From assembly GCA_963921825.1 (NCBI GenBank), contig OY997593.1:54792039-54856038 (forward strand): a DNA stretch of 64,000 bases. The letters run 5' to 3'. The notes under the pieces are model-generated. The model worked only from the letters and a program-made list of their open reading frames with translations. It did no database searches and had not been told where the DNA came from. Shown here piece by piece: positions 1 through 10,718 of this stretch. The position numbers and the translations under genes were made by a program. The stretch is from Erodium maritimum. Its lineage: Eukaryota; Streptophyta; Magnoliopsida; Geraniales; Geraniaceae. The first letter of the stretch is position 1. The number at the start of each line of letters is the position of its first letter.

Positions 1-400
1 TCTCCCTTGGCCTCCACCACCGCACCCTCGAACCCTCTCTCGATTATGGATCTAGCTAATCGAGTGCGTCTTTTTGCCTCCTCTTGAAATCAATGATCGC
101 AGGTTCGGTTTAATACAACGAATTGAGCATGAAGGCTACTCCTTGAGCAGCAATTATTGGTTTCGTCATAATATAGAGTTAGCTTGCCTATATGGTGCCC
201 CATCCAATACCGTCAAGGACGGTTTTAATATGAAATGAATATCGAACACTTTGTATTCTTTGTCTGTTCTTCGTGGTTGGAGATTTATCTCTGATGCACT
301 CGAATGTATTTGAAATCTAAATTATTGAAGTTGCACCTTTAGTCCCAACAACCAAAATATATAAATTCACTAAATTACTTCTTCCATCTAGGCAGAAGAC
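1..400 (+). mobile_element. 3' tail of a truncated LINE-like element
   Basis: No coding capacity is visible. The stretch resembles the 3' tails of the other LINE-like copies in this window: it holds the 15-nt hairpin ACCG-N7-CGGT at 209-223, followed by the phrase 'ggttggagatttatctct', which is nearly the same as in the tail at about 6852-6871. The element is cut by the window edge, so its 5' part is unknown. Sequence from about 350 to 554 is AT-rich and I see nothing in it. Confidence 0.55.
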
Positions 401-554
401 TCATGGAAAAAAGCAACTAAAAAAACTAACGGAAAATTGTTTGATCATTTCTGTATCTAATCAGATTTAACAAATAAACAGATATACAACAAATTTCAAC
501 AGACGTAACCAAAATATAAAAAAGGTTACCTATATGACAAAACAATCAAAATAC

Positions 555-2086
555 AAATCCGGTCGTTGCCCTCGCAGACCACGCCTGGTGTAGGGGATAT
601 ATACCGATGGGATTGGATCACCATACCACACCATTTGTCTTCACTCTCTCTCGCCGTCCCTCATGCGATCTCGCCGACCGCTATTCCGATCGCCATGGGA
701 CCACGAGTGTCTTCTCTTCTGATGTCAGCGAGGTCTTCTAATCCACGAGGCCTGCCTCATTTTCTGTCGCTCGACGTATCGGTGCAGGGAACTGGGGTGC
801 CTTACGATGCACGTCACAACGCGGTCCCTCTCCGGCCGAACCCTAGCCTATCTCCCTGGAGTCATCACGAGCTTGCTCTGGTGGTTGGGGTGGACGACAC
901 ACAGCCGGGAGGTGCGTCTCCGAAGTATGTAACGTCTCGCTTCATAGGGGGAGGGGATGGTCCGGGACGTGATGGAAAGCGCGACCGTCTCATCGGTCAC
1001 GATAGTCAGTAACCGATTCCACCACCTGTTCGTCGTCGCTGGGCACGGAGGCGGAGTAGGGTTTGGATTCCTTGTAGCAGAGTCGGTATTGGTCTTGCTT
1101 ATGGGGCTGGTGGCCCCCTACATAAGGACTCGAGGATGGAGGCATCAGAGCACATGGAGACCATTGTCCGGGGGAGAGTCCATACGTCGGCCTCAACACG
1201 GTACCCTCAGACTCATCTCCCGGCGTATCAGAGAGATCTGTTGCACTACAATGCAGCGAGTGGACCGCACCCTCGTGTCAAACGACCGATGGTTCACCAC
1301 TCCCTACCGGTTGGGGTGGTGACGCAATACTATGGGGATTCTGGAGGAAATGGTGAGGCGTTGGGTTTGGAGCGGGAGCCAGAGGCCCCAACCCTGGTGA
1401 CAATGGATCTGATACCTAGGGTTTGGTTATCTCGAGGAAGGGGGATCGGGATAACAATGGACCCGGTACCTAACCCGGATCTCCGAGCCCCCACTTGGGA
1501 TGTCAGTTAGGTGCCCGCGATAAGCCTCCCTGGGTGGTCCTATACACGGGAACATCCCGCGAGGGGCTGGGGGAGATCAGCTCCCTACTGATTCGTTTGC
1601 TGCCCAGCTACCACGGGAGCGTGGTAGGTTTGGGAGTGGAGGAATCGCCCACTCTGGTGCGGGAGCTGTGGAAGCTACGACACCTTTGGATCATAGGGGC
1701 GCAACTGATGAGTTCCTGGGAAGGATGGCGCCATCATCTGGTTGGGACGCCAAGTTACAGGCGGGTGAGATGCCCTGCTGGGATGGATAATACACCACCT
1801 GAGCATTAGGGACTGGCTCTAGGAGGGGTCCCTAGCCGATGCTTTACCTCCTACCACTGCCATTACCGTAGAGGTCCCACAAGATCTCTGGTATCCTGTT
1901 CCCCCTCTCCGTCTTCTACCTTTGCCTATGAGGCGTCAAAATACCGTCTGTGACGGTTCTGGTACTACAAGGTTCAGTGACCGTTGTTCGTTCACACTGA
2001 CATTTCATGGTCGAGGAGCATGTTCCTTGAGGAATTTCGATGTAATCGTTTTTAAGAAGATATAATATTGCAGATTTCGTTAAAAA
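555..2086 (+). mobile_element. LINE-like retroelement copy, decayed ORF1 plus 3' tail
   Basis: This GC-rich 1.5-kb unit carries several short broken frames and no intact protein. It ends with a tail at about 1810-2086 that has the hairpin ACCGTC-TGT-GACGGT at 1943-1957 and a short A-run. An 11-bp direct repeat, aatcaaaatac, lies at 544-554 and 2087-2097 and is a candidate target-site duplication, although a longer version of the same string also occurs near 10543, which weakens it. I infer a non-autonomous LINE-like copy from the tail shared with ORF1-bearing copies elsewhere. No reverse transcriptase or endonuclease motif was found. The frames at 566-1012, 957-1322 and 1495-1809 are probably relics or chance. 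Confidence 0.5.
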
Positions 2087-2179
2087 AATCAAAATACCAA
2101 TAAGAAAAAAGGACGGTGAACGAAGAGGTATAGAGTTGAACTTAGAATCTGCGTAGTTTATTTTTGGAAGATGATTTGA

Positions 2180-3150
2180 TCAGTGTGTAAGCAAGAAAAA
2201 CTCTCTCGCAAGTCGAGATCTCCTCCTTCCCAAGGAAAAACCCTAACCCTCTATGGAGCTTCCTACCCCGACCGCCGACATAACTGCTGCACCCACGCCG
2301 GTATTGTCCCATCACAGTCCCATCTAGAGCAACACCTACCACGTGTGCCCCCACCGCGACACTACTCTGAGGTTGTGCCCCCTCATAAATCGAGACGACG
2401 AAGGACGAAGAAGCAATCTTCTTTGGTCCCTGTCTCTCTCTCCCCCCCCACGACGATCACCCATTCTGTTCTACCGATGGGTACTGTCGTCTTCTCTCCA
2501 GGATCCTCTGAATCGGTGAGAAAACCTCGTCGGGGTCGTCTTTTCAGGATCCAAAACCTAGCTTCAGCCGTAAGCTACGCTAGGGTTTTGGCGCTACCTC
2601 CACCTCCTCTCATCATCACTGACGTGGCGGCTCCTCTCATCATGCAACTCTGGGTGCATGCCCATGGTCTCCCTCTGGTAGTGCACACTAAAACCATGGG
2701 AGAGACGATCGGCTCGACACTAATATTCTGTGTCGAGGTCCCATGTGACCAATGGGGCATCGGTTGGGGCGGTACATTGAAGGTCAGATTTTGGCACCTT
2801 GTGGAACGCCCTCTTCAACGTCAAATTTTGTTTCGATTCTAAGAATTTCCCGATCCGATTTATGTCACTCTTACCTGTACAAAACTCCTTGTGTTTTGTT
2901 TTAATTGTGGCATGATTGGTCATATAGTGGCTGAATGTGATCGGGAGATTATAGGTAGTCCCATGTTCAACTCATCCATCTTGGAGTATCAGAGGGACCA
3001 CCAACTTAAGACATATGCAACAAATAGGGATGGTCAGATATCTCGCAGAATGGTGTCCTCGACTTCTACACCTCATGGTCCCTTGTCTTGCGGCAATGGG
3101 GCGATAGTATCCTCGGCTACTGCTATGAAGACCGCTTCGAAAAAAAAATA
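2180..3150 (+). pseudogene. LINE ORF1 (DUF4283-like, CCHC knuckle), 5' part, split by an LTR
   Basis: This is the N-terminal and central part of a plant L1-type ORF1, a nucleic-acid-binding gag-like protein that packages LINE RNA. The frame at 2183-2842 has a basic proline/arginine segment (KPRRGRLFR) and then a stretch like the end of DUF4283 (MQLWVHAHGLPL...GSTL). A perfect CX2CX4HX4C knuckle follows at 2897-2938 (CFNCGMIGHIVAEC), and then ECDREIIGSP, which parallels ECDREMRGTP in the copy at 20990. Stops separate the blocks, so it is not functional. The reading stops at a solo LTR (3151-6454) and the same ORF1 type resumes at about 6455, so the LTR landed inside this LINE. Confidence 0.75.
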
Positions 3151-3307
3151 TGTTGGGTCGGACCGGACCCGACCAGCAACCCGGCCAGGCCAGACCCGGC
3201 CCGGGCATGCCGTTTCAGCCATCCACGTCTGGGCCGCGCGGCCCATTTCGCCGAAGTCCGTTAGTCAGGCCCGGTTGGCGGTGGCCTAAGCCCGTTGGGA
3301 ACTCGGG

Positions 3308-3316
3308 CATAAAAGG
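3308..3316 (+). promoter_or_regulatory. TATA-like box of the solo LTR
   Basis: CATAAAAGG lies just upstream of the palindromic telobox motif (3323-3340) and a CT-rich leader, an arrangement usual for plant housekeeping promoters. I infer that it is the U3 promoter of the LTR. Transcription start is not determined. Confidence 0.4.
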
Positions 3317-4714
3317 AGCAAGTTAGGGTTGAAACCCTAATATTGCAGCCGTCCTCCTCTTCTCTTCTCTTCTCTGATTCCCGAATCCTCCCCGCTCCTC
3401 ACGCCATCGCCGGCCTCCCTTTCCCTTCGCCGTCGTCATCCCTCTCCGACCCTCACTTCCCCTTCGCCTCTCCGTTCCTCCCGGCCGCCTCGCACCTTCT
3501 CCGACCAGCTCTGGTCCGACAGCCACGGACTCCGACCTCCTCTCACGAACCGTCTCTCCCCCAGCCGTCTCTCCCTCACCTCCACACCTGAGCCCCGTCG
3601 GCGTGCCGTCCAGACGAACTCGCCGGCGAGCACGACAGATCTGGGGACGGGATCGTCGGTCTCGTCCGGATCTGAGGCTGAACCGCCGTGCTCCGCCGCT
3701 CCCGCAGCCGCCGCCCACCACTGTCGTCTTTTTCCCCTACGGTAAGCCCCTACCGCTGTGAGGTTTTGGCCGGCCGGACTCGAAACCCGTGCTTCTCCTT
3801 CCCTTTGTTTTCTTCTGTCCCAAGCTTGTTGTGGATCTGGGTTGTTAAAACCGTTTGTTTTGGATCTTGATCTGGACTCGAATCTTCGAGATGTAAAAGG
3901 GAAAATGAAAAAAATGTTGTTTTGAAACAGTTAGGTTTTTTTTTAGTTCTGTCTGGTGGTGTTGGATCGAAATAGAAGCAAACCAAAACAAAATAATTTA
4001 ATCTATCAGAGTTTAAAAGAAAATAGGTTTAAAAACGAGAATCAACTTTGGAAATAAAATGGTTTTAATCAAAAAGGAAAACGAAACCAGAGTCGAGCAA
4101 AAAGTTTTTTTTTTTTTGAGATTATTGGATCGAAACAGGATTGAGTTTGGGAACCTGAACGTTTAAACTAGACATTAAACGGACTTAGAACGGGATAAAA
4201 GTGGAACGGTAAATCGGTTACCTCTGGAATCGTGCCACGAAACCCGTGCCTCGATATTTGTGCATGGAGACCGTCCCTCGGGAACGTGCACCGGTTTCGG
4301 TGCGCGGGTGCTCGAACCCCATTCGTCGTAACCCCGCTTTTATCCCGCTCGAGTTTAAAAGACAACTGTCGGATTTAAACTGGACTGATCGTAACCTTTA
4401 ATTTAACGGCGAAACCGTTATTAATTTGTGGCTTCGTGTTAAATTTAGAGTCCGGCTTCGATCGAAGAGAAGACTGGAGGTAGCGAGCCAGGACGTCAGT
4501 AGCTAGGAGACGTAGCGGTTGTTCTTCAGTTGAGGTAGGGAAAAGTAGCCGGATCTCGGCCCTAACTAGGGAAAGTTAACAGTAGAATTGCATGTGACAC
4601 CGGGGTGTCGTGGGTTAAGTAGGTTTATCGAATATTAGAAAGGCATGATACAGGAACGTAGCGATTATTAGAAAAGCATGTGACACTTAGTAGTGTCGTA
4701 GGAGCAGTGAACTT

Positions 4715-4870
4715 ATCGATAGTAGAACTACTAGAGGCATATGACCATGCCCGGAGGTTGATTGCGAACTTATCGAGATTAGGAGTACTGGAGGCATATG
4801 ACCATGCCCGGAGGTTGATTGTGAAACTATTGATATTAGGACTGTTGGAGGCATTGGTTATGCCGGAGGT
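4715..4870 (+). repeat. Short tandem repeat block in the solo LTR
   Basis: Units of about 60 bp containing 'ggcatatgaccatgcccgga' and an 'acttatcgagattagg'-like phrase occur two to three times with decay. They directly precede the 36-bp array and belong to the LTR. Confidence 0.6.
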
Positions 4871-4885
4871 TGTTTGTGTTTTTCT

Positions 4886-5170
4886 GTGTCTTGGGTGGCC
4901 ATGAGAGCCCGTGTTACTATTGTGTCTTGGGTGGCCATGAGAGCCCGTGTTACTGTTGTGTCTTGGGTGGCCATGAGAGCCCGTGTTACAATTGTGTCTT
5001 GGGTGACCATGAGAGCCCGTGTTACTGTTGTGTCTTGGGTGGCCATGAGAGCCCGTGTTACAGTTGTGTCTTGGGTGGCCATGAGAGCCCGTGTTACAGG
5101 TGTGTCTTGGGTGGCCATGAGAGCCCGTGTTACTGTTGTGTCTTGGGTGGCCATGAGTGCCCGTGGGGTT
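4886..5170 (+). repeat. 36-bp tandem array (about 8 units) inside the LTR
   Basis: The 36-bp unit starts 'gtgtcttgggtggccatgag' and continues 'agcccgtgttactgtt'. It is repeated about eight times with few changes. Because 36 is a multiple of 3, it keeps several frames open on both strands (for example 4870-5175), but the peptides are pure repeat and not genes. Related, more decayed units occur in the opposite orientation at about 45695-45970 in the related LTR. Confidence 0.92.
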
Positions 5171-5510
5171 TTTGAACCCGTGTCTTTATTGTTGGTGTGT
5201 CTTGGGAGGCCATGAGTGCCCGTGGGGTTGTTGAACCCGTGTCTTTACTGTTGGTGTGTCTTAGGTGGCCATGAGTGCCCGTGGGGTTGTTGAACCCGTG
5301 TTGGTATTGTCGGTGTGTCTTGGGAGGCCGTGAGTGCCTGTGGGGTTGTTGAGCCCGTGAGTTACCGTTGGTGGTTTTGAGTACCCGTGAGTGCCCGTGG
5401 GGTTGTTGAGCCCGTGAGTTACTGTTGGTGTATCTAGGGAGGCTGTGAGTGCCTGTGGGGTTGTTGAGCCCGTGTTTTATCGTTGGTGTCTTGGGTGGCC
5501 ATGAGTGCAT
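5171..5510 (+). repeat. About 55-60-bp tandem array continuing the 36-bp array
   Basis: Longer units combine the 'gtgtcttggg-ggccatgagt' core with 'gcccgtggggttgttgaacc' and 'gtgtctttactgttgg'. About six variable copies follow directly on the 36-bp array, as if a spacer had been added to the older unit. Confidence 0.85.
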
Positions 5511-5707
5511 GTGGAGTGTTGGACTGATGTTGTTACTGTTTGTTGAGCTTTGGTTGTGTTTGTGATTGTGGTTACCTGAGGTTGGGGGCCCGCTTCATGA
5601 AACGGGGGTCCACGAGCACACGCGTCTGCATGTTCAGACGGGGTAGGGGGCCCGCCCGAAAACAAAGGGGTCCTGGCCGCGCGTGTGTGGTTTGGGGTTG
5701 TGAGTGT

Positions 5708-5853
5708 GATAGGTCGACAGCCTGATCCGACTTGGTGTCGATGAATTGCGATAGGTCGACAACCTGATCCGACTTGGTGTCGATGAATTGCGATAGGTCG
5801 ACAGCCTGATCCGACTTTGTGTCGAGGAATTGCGATAGGTCGACCGCCTGACC
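5708..5853 (+). repeat. 42-bp tandem array (about 3.5 units) in the LTR
   Basis: Units of 42 bp begin 'gataggtcgacagcctgatc' and end 'gtcgatgaattgc', at 5708-5749, 5750-5791 and 5792-5833, with a partial fourth. A single related copy ('gtcggatcaggctgtcgacc') is visible in the related LTR near 45487-45506. Confidence 0.9.
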
Positions 5854-6454
5854 TAATTGAGATTGGTAAAGGGTGTGAGGGAGGTTACTGAGCAGCTGGT
5901 ATGCGATCCTTTGTGATCTTGTTTGGTGTGCGATCCTTTGTGATCTTGGGTGTTGCGTGGTGGTCTTTTGAGTCCTTGGAAGAGGTCGTGATCGTTGTGT
6001 TAGGTCTACATTACGAGTCCGAGCGTTGAGTCTGTCGAGGAAAGTAACGGGTTGTGTGTCAGTTGAGTTAATGGAGCTTGGGAATCGTATTCCCGGTGTT
6101 GGGTTGTTGTGGGTGTTGCCGGCATTGTCTACTAATTATGCCGTAGTCAGTCTATTATCCGTGGTGGTGAGCGAACGCTCACCCCTAGCTGCTTTTCCTA
6201 CATGTACTGATCACAGGACGGACTTGGTGAGCTCTCGAAGCTTGCGGAGCTAGGAGCGGAGTCCGGTTTTTATCTTTTGAGTCTAGTGACGGATACCTTG
6301 TACTTTGTCTATTTGTGGGACGTTTTTGAGTTGTAAATATTATTTTGATTAACTAAATGGAGATTTTAAGAAATTTATTTAAAAGGTTTGAAAATGGTTT
6401 TATTGTTTTATCGTTCGCGTCCCGAGTTCGGTTTACTGAAATTGGGACGTGACA

Positions 6455-7000
6455 GCTGCATCTCAAGGTGTGAGCCCTTAGAGCGTCTCCCAGACACGGT
6501 TGGTTGATCCGGGTTGGAGTAAATCGGTGATCGGCCAACCCTCCGGGGACAGTAGAGTTGATCCCCTACACCTGCCTGGGCACAGAGATAGATACGGACT
6601 TGGAGCTGAGTCTAGTCGTGGAGCAGGAGGTGGGGGAGTGAAACAGGGTTCCGCCGAGGAGCCTCGAGATGATCAGGACCGAGCGGGGAAAGAGCCTCGT
6701 ATGAAGGAATGAAATAAATCCAGTGCTCTGGGGACTAGGGGTCCCTAGGAAGAGCTTTGCATCCCATTGAAGTTGATGACAACAAGTTCGGTCGCACTCT
6801 ACAGAGTATGCAGCATCTATGCACTGCCTTGATCTGCAATCATCAGTTTCGTTGGAGATTTATCTCTCGTTTCAGTTTGCCTTTATGGCTTTTCAAAAAA
6901 CCGCACGTGTCGGTTCATTTGTCTCAGATTTGTGTAGACATACCTATGAGGCTTAATACCATGTAATAACTCTTTTATTGTGGTAAGGGATTTCCCTAAT
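6455..7000 (+). pseudogene. LINE ORF1 C-terminus and 3' tail, right half of the split copy
   Basis: This continues the LINE interrupted by the solo LTR. The frame at 6500-6712 ends in AEEPRDDQDRAGKEPRMKE and a stop, matching the ORF1 ends VEEPREDQARAGKQ (copy near 20600) and GVPREDQFIAGKQ (copy near 61000). The tail follows immediately with no ORF2 and holds the hairpin ACCG-CACGTGT-CGGT at 6900-6914. Shortly after, a hAT-like element begins at 7001, so the poly(A) end is not seen. Confidence 0.7.
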
Positions 7001-8437
7001 TAGGGATGGCAATGAGTAGGGTATGGGTCGGGTTTTGTGATACTCGTACCCTAACCAATTTTCATACCCAATACCCGTACCCTACCCATACCCAGTTAAT
7101 ACGCAATAATACCCTACCCGATCTCTACCCGTTCGGGTCGGGTATCACCTTACCTCATTCGTTCATATTACATGTGGATTATAAGACAAAAAAGTGGGAA
7201 TTAAGTAATCATTCCATATAAATTTAAGTACCCAAAAATATGAAAAATTAGAAAGAAAAAATACATATTTCAAATCTCAACATACAACAACCATAAAATC
7301 AAGTAACAACCAATAAAAAGTAATCTTTCAAGTTTTTTTATAAGACGAAATTTATTAAGCAAGCATTTTACAAGATAGTAAAACAATGCAAGAAAACGAT
7401 CCCCGAAAAAGGATTTTTTTTCCCTGACCAAAACAGTTAGAAAGAGTAAACAGAAAACAAAAACAAAGCAAGAAATCAAAACGAAGAAATATTCCCTCCT
7501 TGCATACATCCTTCCCAGGTTCAAGCACATAAACCGGTTAGAGATCGGAACAGGGATCTCAGATTTTTTCTAGAGTCGAATCAGGGTAAACCTCGTCCTC
7601 GCTATCCTCTACAACTTCCTCAGACTGTAGAGACTTGAACTGGCCGAGCATCAGGGAACCAAGATCGACAACCTTTTTTCCAATTTTCTTGATATAACTC
7701 CACTCGCCATACTTGAGTTTCTTAGCAACATCGATAGTAAAGCTTCCCAAATTTCCACTTTTATCCGCCGAAGTCTTGGCTCTCGTCTGATAAACAATAA
7801 CAGGGGGAACAAACCCCTTTGATTATCCTTCTTTGGACGACCACGTCTCGGTTTAGGCTAATCATTGGTACACATTTCTACCACAGGTGTGACAACTTGA
7901 GCAGGCCTTGCTTGACTTGAAGACTTCGTTATAGGTTTAGAAAAGGTCAATGTATCCCCCGAATTATGATTAGTAATCCGACTCCTAGCGGTCGAAGGTT
8001 TAACCAAGACGTCTTTCTAAAGACTACGTTAAACCTCGACACCCTGAATTGAATTGCTCAAATCAACCCGAGGTCCATCAACCAGTTCTAGGCCTACCGA
8101 TATATGTGAATCCTCTTGGGCTTCCTCAATTAGCCCACAAGAAACCTGGTCCAAGGAAACTTGGGCTTGCGGCCCACAAGAAGCTTGGTTCAAGGCACTT
8201 ACTTGTGCCTCAAGAAAGGCCTGTGTACCTTCAGAATTCAAAACGACCACCGCCAGTGCGTTTTGTTCGTCTTCCCCGAAGGACATCTGCGTTTCCGAAC
8301 TCTCGCCACTTTCCAAATTCGTAGATGCAACCCTATCTGGATTGATAAGGTAATCCCGCAAATTAGGGGACAAAACCGAAGCCAAAACACCATCGGCTTC
8401 ATCCTCAATCCCATCCTACGTATCCCGCGATTTGGGA

Positions 8438-8448
8438 GGGGGGGGGGG
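8438..8448. repeat. Poly-G tract (11 bp)
   Basis: A run of 11 G interrupts the RRM-type ORF1 remnant. It is one of six long G/C homopolymers in retroelement copies of this window. Confidence 0.9.
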
Positions 8449-8662
8449 TTGAAATCGAAAATACGAGAATCTGGGCAGACCAAAAGGAGTGAAGATGCAC
8501 CGGCTGGTAAGTTCACCGATAAAACCGAGTCGCCATGCTCTACTCCAACCTTAGAACCCATCGAAGACGACTTGAAACGTTTCAAAGCAACGAACAACAC
8601 GTATCCATTAACCTTGAGGCCATTAAGCGTTTCCACCGCCTGTGTAGCAGTCTCAGTCATCG

Positions 8663-9554
8663 ATAGGGATGGAAATGGGGCGGGGATGGGGCGGGGACCC
8701 CAGTCCCTGTCCCGCGTTCCCGTTACTCTCCCATCCCCGCCCATCCCCGCGTTGACCCCGTCCCGCGGCGCGGGACACCGCGAGGATGGGCCGGGGAACG
8801 AGGATTTTATTCCACGTCTCATTCTCGTCCCGCAGGGGATTTTATTCCCTACTCCGTTCCTACCCCATCCTCATTACTCGAAAAATGCACATTTTAAATG
8901 ACAACTCTCAATCCATAATTTTAAATAACAAGCATAGTCAACTCATAATTTAAAACAACATACATATAAAATAAACATCATGACGATGACATCCATGTCT
9001 CATAATAGTTTACCCATAATAAAAAAATGTCTTAACAAAATATCTTACAACATAACTTAAAGTTCGCAACTTGACTTCATAAATCATAATGATATAAATA
9101 GAATCAGCACGTTGAACTTGAAGCAACTTCATTCATCATGGGACTTTGTGCAATATGTAAACAAATAACATATTCAAATTGGTGAAATAAGCAACAATCA
9201 CTATTTGACATATTACAACTAAATTTTCTATATTTTAGATAAAAATATAAATAAGAAAATAGCAAATGTAAAAACAAGAATTGTGTGTTCATCAAACTTT
9301 TTTACATGCATAGAAGTCAAATCTTTAACAAAAAAAAAACAAATGTGTTATGTGTATATTATTAAAAAATTATTTTAAAACTAATAGTCCAGGGAGCGGG
9401 GCGGGTTTCCCGCGGGATGGGGACTGCTTACCCCGTCAAAATCCCCATTTAATTCCCCGTATCATGTCCCGTTTAAAAAATCCCCGTCCCAAATCCGTCC
9501 CGCGCGGGGCGGGGACGGGGATCCCCGTGAGGAATGGGGCATTTTTCCATCCCA
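8663..9554. mobile_element. hAT-like MITE inserted in the RRM-type ORF1
   Basis: The ends ATAGGGATGGAAATG and (inverted) TGGGATGGAAAAATG flank very G/C-rich subterminal repeats of GGGGCGGGGA type (8675-8850 and 9390-9545) around an AT-rich core with no ORF. The 8-bp flanks agtcatcg (8655-8662) and agccgtcg (9555-9562) agree at 6 of 8 positions, as expected for an old hAT insertion. Removing it restores continuity of the RRM reading, which supports the boundaries independently. Confidence 0.75.
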
Positions 9555-10718
9555 AGCCGTCGAGAACGAGACTAAACCAAAAAAATTTCCCTCTCTGTTC
9601 GGTTTTTTCAAAATAGAGCAGGACGTTACTGTTCCAAACGTTCCAAAACTATTTCGAATCCACTCCTCCTTTGTACCATAAGGCAGGTTACGAATGAACA
9701 AGTCCTTCGAACTCACATGATTCGATCTGCTCATTTCATCCACACGAGTAGTGGAAGAAGTGTTCAAAACAGGGGCTGAAGCCGGGACTCCAATACCTGT
9801 CCATACAACCTCGCTTGAGGAAGCCACGAGTGGGTCCTGTTGAATTCTGTGGGATGGCATCGCAGACTCACCGGGAGGAGCTACGACATCCCCAACAACG
9901 AGAGCTGCACCACCAAACTTTTTCCTTAGCTTCCGATCAGAGAAACTAGAGCGTAGCTTCTTCTTGGCCGCAACGATTGGCTTTCCCTTAGCTGTACGAG
10001 CAGCACCTCTCCTCTTCTTGGCCAACAACAACTCGATATCAACATACTCTCGATACAGAGAAACCAGACCTGAACAAAAAGATGAGAACGAGAGGAAACT
10101 TATCTGGAGAGGAAACTGAACATACTTTCCAGACCTCAAGTTTTTCTTTTCGATGACCAATAAACTCAAATGAATTGTGTGGTATTATGGGCTTATGAGT
10201 TATGAGTTATGAGTTATGACCGTACAATTTTTTTAATTGTAAGTGACTTGTTATTAGGTTTATTATTGTGAACGTGTTTATGTATACAATATAAATCAAT
10301 ATATATGCTATAAGATCGGGTCAAGTTCGGGGCGGGTCCGAACCCTACCCACACTTGGTCAACATACTCGGTCAACAGGTAATACCCTACCCGATTAAAA
10401 TAATACTCGATCAATACCCTATCCGGTCGGATAGAATACGTCGGGTACCCGCCGGGTTCGGATTATTTTTCCATCCCTACCCTTTATGTACTGTGTTATC
10501 GTTTAAACTCTATTTAATGAAATTGTACCTTTTTAGTTAAAAAAAAATCAAAATACCAATAAGAGGAGTTCACCAAAAAAAAACTATTTATGGCTGTTTC
10601 TTTAACTTCCGTTGCCATCATAAAATAATTAAGAATCTGACGTAACAACCACCAAATCTAATCATGATGATCCAAAAAACAATATAATATACATGAAAAA
10701 CGATTGATTTACTGAGAA

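Larger units (their letters stand above)
3151..6454 (+). mobile_element. Solo LTR, about 3.3 kb, Gypsy Tekay/Del-like
   Basis: A long LTR runs from a TG at 3151 to the terminal GACGTGACA at 6454. Its last 400 bp match the reverse complement of 44878 onwards, including the block at about 6161-6192 whose counterpart is near 45150. No primer-binding site follows, and both flanks are LINE ORF1 sequence, so it is solo. The 5' part is GC-rich with GGCCCA-type motifs, a TATA-like CATAAAAGG (3308-3316) and the telobox-like palindrome ttagggttgaaaccctaa (3323-3340). A pyrimidine-rich leader of about 400 bp follows. The 3' half is full of tandem repeats. I could not find a 5-bp target duplication, so the left boundary is approximate. 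Confidence 0.72.
7330..10169 (-). pseudogene. RRM-type LINE ORF1 (BNR-like), split by a MITE
   Basis: Read on the minus strand from 10169, a basic lysine-rich region (KKRRGAARTAKGKP) precedes an RNA-recognition motif with RNP2 LFIRNLP and RNP1 GNFFGLVSF (about 9560-9720). The frame is then broken by the MITE at 8663-9554. It resumes on its far side with ATQAVETLNGLKVNGYVLFV, the expected last part of an RRM. Acidic and low-complexity sequence follows to about 7560, then an AT-rich tail with 'cttaataaatttcgtc' and an A-run near 7334-7340. ORF1 proteins with an RRM are known from plant L1 families such as BNR of beet. No ORF2 follows. Confidence 0.7.
7001..10479. mobile_element. Probable hAT-like element with nested insertions
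   Basis: The left end TAGGGATGGCAATG (7001) and the inverted right end ccatccctA (ending 10479) are followed inward by G/C-rich subterminal strings of the GGGTA/GGGTCGGG kind (7011-7145 and 10310-10460), typical of plant hAT MITE ends. The flanks tccctaat and ccctttat agree at only 5 of 8 bases, so the pairing of the two ends is inferred. Inside lies an RRM-type LINE ORF1 on the minus strand, itself split by a second MITE. Confidence 0.5.

Noticed and set aside
4886-5170. Possible CRISPR array
   Set aside because: The repeats are head to tail with no unique spacers and lie within a plant LTR.
4858-5215. Long overlapping open frames on both strands (repeated GGHESPCY, ATQDTTVTRAL and similar)
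   Set aside because: They are products of the 36-bp tandem array, which is a multiple of three. No non-repeat protein sequence is attached.
3146-6459. 5-bp target duplication for the solo LTR
   Set aside because: The flanks aaata and gctgc do not match; small shifts of the boundary did not help, so no duplication is claimed.
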